Origin: Eutreptiella sp. 'Long Island Sound 2002'
Taxonomy: Eukaryota; Euglenozoa; Euglenophyceae; Eutreptiales; Eutreptiaceae
Direction: 5' to 3'
Length of the DNA stretch: 64,000 bases
Assembly (NCBI GenBank): GCA_964036045.1
Contig: OZ038389.1
Coordinates: forward strand, 40,798,064 to 40,862,063
The notes under the pieces were generated by a model. It searched no databases, was not told the DNA's origin, and worked only from the letters and a program-made list of their open reading frames with translations. This document shows positions 10,765 through 21,136 of the stretch, in pieces. Each line of letters starts with the position of its first letter. The first letter of the stretch is position 1. The translations under genes were made by a program, and so were the position numbers.

Positions 10765-12305
10765 TGAATGGGCCAGTACACAACCTGCTTATGCAGTTTT
10801 TCAACCTGGGCAGCTCAAAAATCGAAGTTTTCGAAACTTGTTTTTTTGATATTGTGACCACTTAAAATGACCATCCAAGCTATGCAAAGCATGTTTTAGG
10901 CCGTATTTACGTGGTTTTCACCATATTTGGGTATTAGGTCCGGGGGGGAGGGGTGGGGGGGGGGCTCCCAAGGGACGGGTGCACAACCTGCTTATGCAGC
11001 TTTTCACCTTGGACAGCTCAAAAATCGAAGTTTTCGAAACTTGTTTTTTTGATATTGTGACCACCTAAAATGACCATCCAAGCTATGGAAACCATGTTTT
11101 AGGCCGTATTTACGTGTTTTTCACCCTTTTTGGGTGTTAGGTCGGGGGGGGGGGGGTCTCCCAAGGGACGGGTGCACAACCTGCTTATGCAGTTTTTCAC
11201 CCCGGACAGCTCAAAAATCGAAGTTTTCGAAACATATTTTTTTCATATTGTGACCACCCAAAATGACCATCCAAGGTATGTAAAGCATGTTTTAGGCCGT
11301 ATTTACGTGTTTTTCACCCTATTTGGGTATCAGGTCGGGGGGGGGGGTCTCCCAAGGGATTGGTACACAACCTGCTTATGCAGTTTTTCACCCCGGACAG
11401 CTCAAAAATCGAAGTTTTTGAAACTTGTTTTTGTGATATTGTGATCACCTAAAATGACCATCCAAGGTATGTAAAGCATGTTTTAGGCCGTATTTACGTG
11501 TTTTTCACCGGATATGGGTATTAGGTCCGGGGGGGGGGGGGGGTCTCCCAAGGGATTGGTACACAACCTGCTTATGCAGTTTTTCACCCCGGACAGCTCA
11601 AAAATCGAAGTTTTTGAAACTTGTTTTTGTGATATTGTGATCACCTAAAATGACCATCCAAGCTATGGAAACCATGTTTTAGGCCGTATTTACGTGTTTT
11701 TCACCCGATATGGGTATTAGGTCGGGGGGGGGGGGGGCTCCCAAGGGACGGGTGCACAACCTGCTTATGCAGTTTTTCACCCCGGACAGCTCAAAAATGG
11801 AAGTTTTCGAAACTTGTTTTTGTGATATTGTGATCACCTAAAATGACCATCCAAGGTATGTAAAGCATGTTTTAGGCCGTCTTTACGTGTTTTTCACCCT
11901 ATTTGGGTAATAGGTCTGTGGGGGGGGGGGGGGGCTCCCAAGGGGTTGGTACACAACCTGCTAATGCAGTTTTTCACCCTGGGCAGCTCAAAAATGAAAG
12001 TTTTTGAAACTTGTTTTTTTGATATTGTGACCACCTAAAATGACCATCCAAGGTATGTAAAGCATGTTTTAGGCCGTACGTACATATTTTTCACCCTATT
12101 TGGGTATTAGGTCCGGGGGGGTGGGGGGGCTCCCAAGGGATTGGTACACAACCTGCTTATGCAGTTTTTCACCCTAGGCTGCTCAAAAATCGAAGTTTTC
12201 GAAACTTGTTTTTTTGATACGGTGATAACCTAAAATGATCATCCAAGGTATGTAAAGCATGTTGTAGCCCGTATTTATGTAGTTTCCATCCCATTTTGGG
12301 TGTGT
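10765..12305. repeat. Satellite-like array, about 195-bp unit, about 8 copies
   Basis: The phrase CACAACCTGCTTATGCAG recurs at roughly 195-bp spacing (near 10779, 10982, 11173, 11368, 11560, 11756, 11951 with one change, 12147). Each unit ends in a G-run of variable length. No frame is kept between units. The array makes up much of the interior of the non-coding LTR element. Confidence 0.92.
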
Positions 12306-13058
12306 GTTGCTCGGGGTAGATTCTCTGCGAGGTGGACTTGCCGAAGGCAATAGAATTTCCATTGCCCACATGTTAACTTCTACCCCCGAAACGAAGTCCA
12401 GGGTGTTTGTTTGCCCTTGGGATGTGTGTGTGCCACAGTTTATCGACACACCACCATTGGCGAAGGGGTGAGGTATCTCCTGAGGCCAACCGGAAATGAA
12501 GCAACCACCACCAGCACTTTTGGGGTATGCTGAGTGGTTATGGGGGTCGTGTGGAAACCGGTTGGTGGGATAGTGCATGGGCTATAGCCGGATGGCGCCC
12601 CAGAGCACGCCACACTGTATTTTACGGTTACCCGCCCCATAGCTACAGTTGCAGGGTCCATTGACCAGTGGGTGCCCGAGGGTGTGGGTTGGTCCCCCAG
12701 CCCCAAAAGCCAGGCCAAGGCGAACACCTTGACCTGGACGCTGAGGTAGTTGGTATGCTGAATTATGTATTCATTCTCTATGCAGTCCCTTGTTGTATTG
12801 CAGGGACTTGCAGTGCGGCGAGGCCACCATGGTGGGTTGTGTGGGGTGTTTGTGTGTGTATGGCAGCCATGGTGTGCAGTACATAGTGACTAGATATAGA
12901 AGGTCACAGAGATATTCTGAGATACAGGTTGAGGTATGTATATTATCTGTTGTTTATATATGGGCGCAGCGAGTCTGGATGACTCAAATCTGTGGTGCTG
13001 GTGTTTTGACCAGCTGCTTCACTTTTATAGATATACTCTCAGCCCAAAACGGTGTTTT

Positions 13059-13075
13059 GGGGCTTGGGGGGGGAG
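13059..13075 (+). other. Polypurine tract of the non-coding LTR element
   Basis: GGGGCTTGGGGGGGGAG lies immediately before the right LTR, where plus-strand DNA priming is expected. It is interrupted by CTT. Confidence 0.6.
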
Positions 13076-13628
13076 TGTAAAAGTTTCACAGCAGGTCAAA
13101 AACAGTCAGCTTGGTGAGCTGAGTTTCTTTACTGTACAGATTCATTGATGCAGGTCAATGGAGCGCACAGAGCGGGCGCAGCTGTAGAAGTGTAATAGAA
13201 ACTACTTGGCTCAATAGAGTGACAGCCATTTGTAATTGGGGACTCATATGACGAGGGTTAGAGTGTCAGCTTTGTAATGTCGCGCCGAATTCGCGCATTT
13301 AAAATGCCAGATCAGCAGCGCGTGCACTTTTGAGCTTTAAAAGTTTTGATTGAGAAACATAGGCCTTCTATGAATGAGTTCATTAGATTTAATCATGAGA
13401 ACTTTCATTGCACCTGTTTTGCAGGATGCAATGTTTTTAACATGATATGATCTGAGTTACGGAATCAAGGACACCGGAGATCTGAGTACTGACGGAGATT
13501 TGGGCTGATCATTGAATTGTATTGCTGCTTGCATGCTTACAGTGAACTTTGTTGACAGGGTACTGTGTCAGGGAAAGAAAATGGACATTAAATAAACAGC
13601 CAACCAGAGAAAACTCAGAAAGGTTACA
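13076..13628 (+). repeat. Right LTR of the non-coding element
   Basis: 553 bp, same ends as the left copy and followed by the target duplication GCACC at 13629-13633. Confidence 0.93.
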
Positions 13629-13966
13629 GCACCCCTTGTCCACAAGCAGGCAAAGTGCGGTGCTTGCGCGCGCGGGGGGGGGGTGTATAGCTGCGTGTGG
13701 CTACAAAACTCTTGACGCGTGGTTGGAACGTTTTAGGTACACTTACGCGTATAACAACGGCCCTACGCTATATTCGGGTGCACAACGTGGGCATGTGGGG
13801 GTTAGGGCAGGACAGGGGGGGCGTGCCGGGGTCGGCATGGGGCAGGGAAATCTGGACACAATGCAGGAATGGGTAGCACCACCCCTAAACTTGTGAGTCC
13901 TCCAACCGCCTCCGTAAATGCTAGTGCCACTCATGAGACGTACGCGGATAGTGAATTGGTACATAT

Positions 13967-13969
<3 letters not shown>

Positions 13970-14049
<80 letters not shown>
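13970..14049. repeat. (TC)n microsatellite, 40 units
   Basis: An uninterrupted dinucleotide run of 80 nt. The Ser-Leu and Arg-Glu peptides it yields in translation are meaningless. Confidence 0.98.
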
Positions 14050-14054
<5 letters not shown>

Positions 14055-16955
14055 ATAGCCACTGCCACCACATTTCTTGGCAAAAATGTGCTGCCACCAA
14101 GCGCCGAGGGGCCAACGAGTAGACCTTTTATTGCTTTTCCCTTGGTGGGCTGCTTCTTCAAAGCATGGCAAGCACGGCAACGTGGCATCGCAAAGCCAAA
14201 ACGACACCATTTTTTTGTGACCTTCCAAGGCCATGAGTTGCTCTTCAATTAGCAACATCGTCCCCTAGTCCTAATTTTGTACGGCACTAATGGCTCTTTG
14301 ACCCCTTTGTGTCGTGGCTAGGATGAGACATTCCTTTTTGTTTCTTATTTACGATAAACCACCAACTATCGTTTCTTGTGTTTTGATGGTTTGGGCAATG
14401 TGTTCCACCTATGCTCACAAACGTGGGCGTAGCTCAAAGATCCCTTGCCCCCACCTCCAATGTTCTTGGGAACACGGCCTCCTCAGCTTACCATGCATGG
14501 CACTATGGTCATTGTGCAGCCCGCGGGTTCTCAAGTAGATTTCACCGTTAGTGGCAATCTGAAGATTCTCAATGTTCTTCCCAAAGAGATTCAGAGGTAT
14601 GAATACCAAACCTTGGCACTTGATGCGGGCTTTTGAGTGGTCCATGCCGGAAACACCGCGAGGGACAAACAAATGCACGGGGACACGTGTTGGGTAGATG
14701 CAATTCATATTAGACAATGTCCTGACATTAGAATGAGTGCAAGGGCAAGAGATCCGGGTTTAGATCCGAAGTGGTGATGATATGATCAATTCGTGCGGCA
14801 CAGTGAAGGGGCAAGAAGCACTATCAACAGCACGCGACGTCAGCTTGCCTCGGCGGGGAATGTGCGATTGCTGAATGTCCCGTTGCGAGTCTTGGCATGC
14901 GTGGCTACCGTAGTACGATAGGTTCCTCATGAGCCCGGAGTCTCCAAGCACTTCGACTGGGTAGGGAAGGCACTTGGTTCCTCCTCATCCTCCATGAATT
15001 CTCAACTGAACAACGACGCCAAAATATTGCACGTGGCTGTAAAGCGGATTTCGCTCCTTGATGTTCAGCACTAGGTGTCCAATTGGTGATTGTGCGCAAC
15101 GTTCTATGGAACTCTTTTGAGCCTATAAAGGATGTGTGTGAGGTGAGCACGATGCTTATGTTGGCTACCACCCTACACTTTCCCGATAGGCTATTTCCTT
15201 TCTTAGCCTTGTCCTGTAAAAGGGTGACCTCAGCCAACGCTACTAGTAGGGCAACAATACGACTTGTGGGACTTTTTGCATGATTGCACAAGAACCCCAT
15301 TATGTCTCACAAAACGGAACCACATGTAACTCACAGCTTGGAAAAAAGCCCTCTTGGACATAAAGGAAAGTTGTTTTACTCTCCAGTACTGGCCTGCCAC
15401 CCAATGAATGAAATGAAGAGTCCTGATGAAGCGGAAACCTCAAGAAGATTGATTGGACGAGGACGATCGGCCTTCTCGTTCTCTTTGCTTCGGCCACATC
15501 CCAAATATCCAAAGGGCACCCGCGTGGTTGCTTGCTGCTCTTCCGGCTTTGTACGCCATTTTTTTTCGGCAATTATTGGGGTAGCATCATAGCATGACTC
15601 TTTTTGATTTTGCTTTGCGCAGTGGCTTGCCTTTAGGCTCGCCGAAGAAAGGGTTCATCATTTTGGGTTGCGTTTTTCTCCTTGTGCTCCATGTTCTCTT
15701 TGGGAGGCGTCGTTGATAGGAAGAGAGGGTGGGGGAGAAGGGGGGGGGTCCCGAGGCAAATTTTCGGGCCGTGCAGCGGCCCTAGGGGGATTATGTTCGC
15801 ACTAAAAACTATTGGAAAACACCACACAAGCAAGCTGAAGTGCACGAACATGGCACCACATCCGTGTAGCAATCAGCAGGTTGGGCAAGCAGTTCGCATT
15901 CAGGTGCTTTTTCAAAATCCGAAAAAGAAACATTCGTGCGTGTCAATGTGTGTGTTGCCCCTCCCTGCATTCAATGTTAGATGAAGAGATGAAGGGTGGA
16001 GACCACTGCAATTGACGAAGGCACAAAGCAAAGACAGCGTTTTCAAACGGCCATTACCGAAAAAAATAGACACTCAGAAAGAAACTCACTGCACATACCC
16101 GCGGATCGAGGAGATCTTCTTGTTCTCCCTCCTGTGGTGTCAAGACCGGGCACGTGTCCGGAAATCCGGTCACCTGAGTCCCATGAGACCTTCGATTGAT
16201 GTTTCCTATGTTGGGGGCCATTGACGTTCGGGGAAAGAAGATAAGGGCGGAGCCCACGAACCCAAGGCTATTGGAGAGCGTCCTGGGCGTCGTGGGCAAT
16301 CTCCCCGCCGCCCGTTCGTATTTTGGGCAGATGTCGTCCTTGGGTGTGCATCTGTGCATCGAAATGGTTACAGCGCTTTGCCGAGCCGCCCAAGTCATTA
16401 CAATTTCTCCGCTGCTTGGCCCAAGGATCCCCAAGGATATAGGTGTTCCCTAGTGTCCACTGCGTTCCGAGGGCACATGAAGTTTTTGTGTTGCCCTTGC
16501 CCCAAGAAGGTTTGGGTGGCCTTGCTGTGCTGTGGAATATGTGGAGCCCAACTGTCCACACGAAATGCGGGGCTTGAGCTTTCACGGAAAACGGGGGCCT
16601 TTTTGCTCATCACACAAGTTTGTCCAAAGTGCCGAACTTGATGGCATCATTTTTGTCTTTCCATTTCTGTCCATCGGTATTTGGTAATCTAGATTATAGA
16701 CAATGGAACTACGTCTACAGCAAGAGGGCCTTGTAGTTTAGCGAGCTAACAGCCGGCGGCTCTAAAAGGAGCCACTGGGCCCCTTTTTGAGGCGAGTTAT
16801 CCCTCCTGGAATCAAGCTCATTTTAGGATCTGCAGACAATATTCATTGTGACAGGGTTGGCGAATTATGGTCAGTAACCCTAATCCTATTCCCTCTGATA
16901 ATGGGGTGAGTCCTAGGCAGTCATGCGGTGAGGTACTTCAACCCACCATACAGTA
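14050..16955 (-). other. Gene-poor DNA with possible decayed coding traces
   Basis: There is no long frame. On the minus strand several short open pieces lie in a row (about 14100-14258, 14415-14717, 14760-14951, 14905-15300, 15300-15572, 16054-16434). One holds a Cys pair (CLPCFEEAAHQGKSNKR) loosely like the zinc region before an integrase; another holds AVDSAS, loosely like a protease site. This might be an old Copia-like pol. The match is weak and I do not assign a function. Confidence 0.2.
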
Positions 16956-17570
16956 AAATGTCCAATAATGTCCCGGACAAAATCAAGCCATTCGGGACAT
17001 TATGAGACTTCGGTGCCGGCCATTTGGGACATTATGAGACTTTCCTATATGGGCACCGTTTGGGACCATTCGGGACATTACGAGACTTTTTCCAGGGACA
17101 TTACAAGACTTTGTGGAAAATTTTTCTTCGGGCGCTTCGCGGCCCCCCCCCCCGAAACTTCAAAAATTTTCTTCGGGCGCTTCGCCCCCCCCCCCCCTGC
17201 TTGAAAGCTGGAAAATTGGAACGTTGCGCCCGTCCCCCCCCGGGTGGCCCCATCATTGTGAAATTCCTTAAAAAACGAAAACAACAAATAGCATTCCCAA
17301 TGTAATATAAGTACAAACGTCCAAAACATGAATTTCGCAAATTGAAGTCAAATGCGGTGCAGTCAGGCTGAGAATTTAGTTTTTCCGTTGAACCCACGGT
17401 GCGATCCGCTAGGGTACTCCCTCAACAGGACCCACGAAAATCATCAGTTAAAAAATTCATTTGGGACATTAGAAGACTTGTCCCAAGACTTCAAAATCGT
17501 AAGTCTTGGGACATTATCCGGACCATTTGGGACATTAAGAGACTTTTTCCTGGGACATTATTGGACATTT
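16956..17570. mobile_element. MITE-like element with TA target duplication
   Basis: A 615-bp element with perfect 19-bp inverted ends, AAATGTCCAATAATGTCCC, flanked by TA at 16954-16955 and 17571-17572. Both sub-terminal parts hold several degenerate copies of a GGGACATTA-type motif in inverted arrangement. It encodes no transposase. TA duplication and end design fit a non-autonomous Tc1/mariner/pogo-superfamily element. Confidence 0.8.
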
Positions 17571-17659
17571 TACCATGGTACTTTAGGCCGAAAAATGCAC
17601 CGGTGCGCATGCACGATGAGCCCCCGTCGCAAGCGTGGTTCCTACTACGTACTGGCATT

Positions 17660-17765
17660 ACCTCCACCTGAGGGGGGGCGTCGCCTTAAGGCGACTTAAG
17701 AAATCATTGCGTCGCCTTAAGGCGCCTTATGGCGACTTAAGGCGCCGCGGCGCCGGAATAAGGGC
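17660..17765. repeat. Palindrome-rich segment
   Basis: It contains the perfect 16-bp palindrome GTCGCCTTAAGGCGAC and further copies of GGCGACTTAAGGCG, followed by GGCGCCGCGGCGCC. It could fold into hairpins. No gene is seen. Confidence 0.7.
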
Positions 17766-17811
17766 GCTGGCAGCGCGCGCGCCGCCGCCGCAAAACAATC
17801 AGCCACCAGCA

Positions 17812-17926
17812 GGGTTCGAACCACCGCTCTCTCCCATCGCCGGCGGCTGTGCCAAGGAAGCGCCGCCGCCAGGTTCCAACTAGCGCGCTGTCCAGTCGCA
17901 ATCGACTGTGCTGACCACTCGACCAG
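17812..17926 (-). other. Two degenerate tRNA-like units (pol III box A/B)
   Basis: On the minus strand TGGTCGAGTGG (complement of 17915-17925) matches a tRNA box A and is followed by a poor box B. A second unit follows with a box A-like TGGCACAGCCG and a perfect box B, GGTTCGAACCC (complement of 17812-17822). The acceptor stems do not pair and the anticodon loop is not 7 nt, so these are not functional tRNA genes; a SINE-type or pseudo-tRNA origin is likely. Confidence 0.4.
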
Positions 17927-18064
17927 TCAGGCTGCCGACAGGTGTACATCTAAATTCAATAGGGGTTGGACCTCACAGAGAAAAAAATTTAAAAAAAAGC
18001 GAGCGAGGCGAATGCACAGATTCGCCCCTGTCCAACGTACAAAGACCAAATCACCTTGGTTTTC

Positions 18065-18400
18065 ATTGCAAGACATGCATGCAGAGGTACAGAGTGACAG
18101 ATGAGTAGATGTAACCATGTAGCCACCCCAAAACACCAAGAATGCAAGCGACCCAATGAAAAATGGCGAAAAATGGTTTGACAACCCTAGCCCTAGCCCT
18201 AACCCTAGCCCTAACCCTACCCTAACCTGGAGGGGACACCTCCAAGTTGATTGCAAGACTTGTATGAAGAGGTACAGAGTGACAAATGAATAGATGTAAC
18301 CATGTAGCCACCCCAAAACACCAAGAATGAACCCGCCCCAATGACAAATGCCAAAAAATAGTACGACAACCCTAACCTTAGCCCTAATCAAGACTGAATA
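18065..18400. repeat. About 180-bp duplication with telomere-like CCCTAA/CCCTAG runs
   Basis: Two diverged copies (about 18065-18240 and 18247-18400) share GTACAGAGTGACA and ATGTAACCATGTAGCCACCC. Each ends in runs of CCCTAA and CCCTAG (about 18184-18225, and a short one near 18369). This resembles an interstitial telomeric sequence, imperfect and short. Confidence 0.75.
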
Positions 18401-18559
18401 TTGGGACCGAGCTGGTGGGGTAGTGCCCATGCTTTTGTACGTACCATGGTGGAGGAAAGTCAATTGGGGGTTGCAACCGGGGGTTGGGGGATGGCAATTG
18501 AGGGTTGCATGCATGTGGTTGTGTGTTTTGTATTCCCTCACCTCTTTTTGTATTGGCAA

Positions 18560-19390
18560 CTGGCTTTCGCTTCACCGCGATCCCTTGATTGCATGAATGT
18601 CACTATATGTTTAGTCTTCCCCTCCCTTCTTTTGAGTTTGCAAATGGCTTTCGCTTCACTTTTTGTCATCCACAACAAACCAAAAAAACATCCATCCAAT
18701 CCGATGTATATGCACAATGCATTGTACTTCCAGCAACACACCTGTACCAAAAAATCGTTGTCTCTATCCGGCTATTGTGTGCCTGTCAAGTGTTGCATGT
18801 TCCTTGTTTCACGCATTACGGTGTGGTTGGGAACTGATAAAGGCTAAAATGTGTCAAAAATGGGCCCAAAAAGAGGTCATCGTATTTGCATCCCCCTTCC
18901 CCCCCCATTGCATTCTCACACAAATGTTTCGTGGTATCAGCAAGTAGTACAAGCCACTTTTGTACTAAAACACTACACTTCAAACAAGAAAAAATACCTA
19001 GTACAAGGTGATATCCAGAAGTGCAAATGGATGAGCAACATAGTTATACCAATACACAACCGGGCCAAGGACACAAAGAAAACAAAGTACAATCGGCTTT
19101 CGCTTCACCGCGATCCCATTTCATATGCATTAGGCACGTGATGATTCATTGATGCCTTGCTTGAGTGCGATGGCCCCCGCCACAACAATGGCCGGTAGCA
19201 GGTAAGAGGGGCTTTGCGGGCAGATGCTACAAGACTCAAGCCATGCGCATTCGGGTACGGTGAGGGTGGGGGGTTAGGCGAGGGTTGTCGGAGTTTAGGC
19301 GGCGAAGATAACTGGACGGTGGTTGGGAACTCATAGGGGCTAAAATGTGTCGAAAATGGGCCCAAAAAGAGGTAATCGGGCCCACTACTT
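18560..19390. repeat. Local dispersed repeats
   Basis: GGCTTTCGCTTCACCGCGAT occurs near 18565 and 19094, with a partial copy near 18645. A second block of about 60 bp (GGCTAAAATGTGTC followed by GGGCCCAAAAAGAGG) occurs near 18840 and near 19340. No gene is seen in 18400-19500. Confidence 0.7.
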
Positions 19391-19499
19391 GGGTGTGAAC
19401 CCCACTAGACAATGACCAAAGGTGTCCGTTCAACGTGTACATTGGTTTCCATGCCAATTCCCCCCTACAAGGACATGCTAGGCACCTGTAACTACCCAA

Positions 19500-20079
19500 G
19501 AATGACATTTTCTGGTCATTTTTGACAGATTTTGAAACCTGGGTGCCTTACCCGCGAAGCCCGTTACCGGTCGCCACCGTCGAGTTTCTCGCTCAAACTT
19601 TGTGTGATTTTACTTCACACCCATAGGTATCATGCACCAAAATTTCAACCAAATCCAAAACACCACGACAGAGTTCTGATTTTTCCCCATTTCGCGCGTG
19701 CTGCTTGCTGCTTGCTGCTGCTTGCTGCTTGAGTAATGAAACAGTGATACACACCCCAACGTGAGTCAGAGAGTGCGCGCACAGCAGAGATCGCGCGCAC
19801 ATTATGGATGATCATTTGCACGTTGTTGATTGTTTATAATTAAACTCAGATCACGCTTTATTTATAAGATTGAACGCTCTGTGACTTGCAAAAGACGCTG
19901 CGAAGTAGGACAGAACTAACTGTGCATAATGTTGTGAGTTTTCTGTACTACACTGCAGGGTCTTGCATTTTTAATGATGATTTGGACTCAATCTTGTATG
20001 TGCCATTGCTGATTGTGTATTCCGTGGGATCCGGAGTCGTTAGCCCAAAACTCCGCAATTTCGGAAATCTCAAACTAAG
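19500..20079 (+). promoter_or_regulatory. Probable 5' LTR/leader of element O, boundaries not resolved
   Basis: The region directly precedes the O gag start at 20080. A TATA-like CTTTATTTATAAG lies near 19856, and a CTGCTTG-rich simple repeat near 19698-19730. A possible primer site, TGGGATCCGGAGTCG, begins at 20025. The right LTR of O is outside the window, so the left LTR cannot be delimited by comparison and the start of O is unknown. Confidence 0.4.
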
Positions 20080-20850
20080 ATGGAGGTTACACCAATCTCA
20101 AAACATGGTAGCAAGCATAAGCGTTTCGAATCCGTGACTCCAAGCCCCGGATATGGCACAACCTACAACAATGATGAGTCAATGGACCCATTCGAAAAAT
20201 TCGAAACATCACTTGGTCCCAACATCCTTCCCTCAACTCGCCTTTCTTTTGGCAAGTCGTATGTGGAGGAGTTCATGAACGAAGATGAAACGGGTGATGT
20301 TGACAATTTGGAGAAGCCATCACGAGTCCAACAATTGGTGGAACAATTTGAAGAACATCAACGACAAATGTCATCGCGTTCCGAACATTATCACTCTTCA
20401 CAAGGCTCACAACAAGATGAATTTGAAGTTCTTTTATCACAATCTCCCAAGGTACACGCCATTCAACAACGCATTGATGGTTGTTAGGCAATGAGCAAGA
20501 AAGTTTATACAACGTGCACCCTGCAACAAGGAACACTTGCTACGGAGATTGAAAAATTCAAAAAGGTTGTGAAAAACCGTGTTGAACATCGATACAAACA
20601 AGTGGTTGTTCGGGTTGAGCGATTGGAGAATAAGGCTACGAACTCTTCTCAAAGTTATCCACCTCATGAGTCCCAACGACACTCCGACCGAATTCGTTAT
20701 TTATAGCAAAATTCGGTTGATTCGGAGAGCCTTAAGGACATTTTGGGGCTCGTGCAACAACGAATGGAACAAGTGGAGGCCAATCTTGACACGATGTTGA
20801 AGGGTTCGGCAAGTGCAAGCAAGGTAGACGAGACCGTGACGACTAAGGTA
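20080..20850 (+). pseudogene. Element O gag, N-terminal part
   Basis: One frame from ATG at 20080 is interrupted only by TAG at 20485-20487 and TAG at 20704-20706, then cut by the DNA transposon. The protein is acidic and Gln/Glu-rich with heptad-like stretches (RVQQLVEQFEEHQRQM; LGLVQQRMEQVEANLDTML), the beginning of a long coiled-coil Gag. No nucleic-acid-binding motif is seen here. The frame does not join exactly with the next piece at 23985, so a 1-nt change lies near the transposon site. Confidence 0.7.
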
Positions 20851-21136
20851 AAGGGACCAGTTAGACACCCACTGTCGCGGCGCAGGATCGCCAGGCAAAT
20901 AAAGTTATCAGGAAATGACGATTTATAATCAAAGAAACATTTTGTTGAACATTATAAAAATAATTGAGATCCATCTGGCGATCCCGTAAATCGCCAGATA
21001 ATACCGCGCGAAATCGCGTAAATTAGCGCCGCAAAGTTACGTAAGCCCTAATGTCACCACGTAAAAGCAAAATGAATACTGCGCGAAATATACGATTCCG
21101 AAATTTATTTCCCTTTGTTTTTTTTCATTTTAGATA

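Larger units (their letters stand above)
8374..13628 (+). mobile_element. Non-autonomous LTR element (LARD-like), complete
   Basis: The 5,255-bp element has two 553-bp direct repeats as ends, both beginning TGTAA and ending TTACA. It is flanked by the 5-bp duplication GCACC at 8369-8373 and 13629-13633. A purine tract (GGGGCTTGGGGGGGGAG) directly precedes the right LTR and sets the orientation as plus. The internal 4.1 kb has no long frame and no recognisable gag or pol; it is mostly tandem repeats. A TGG-type primer site was not found next to the left LTR. The element must have been moved by enzymes supplied in trans. Confidence 0.9.

Noticed and set aside
13743-14258. Frames with Arg-Glu or Ser-Leu repeats
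   Set aside because: They are translations of the (TC)n microsatellite.
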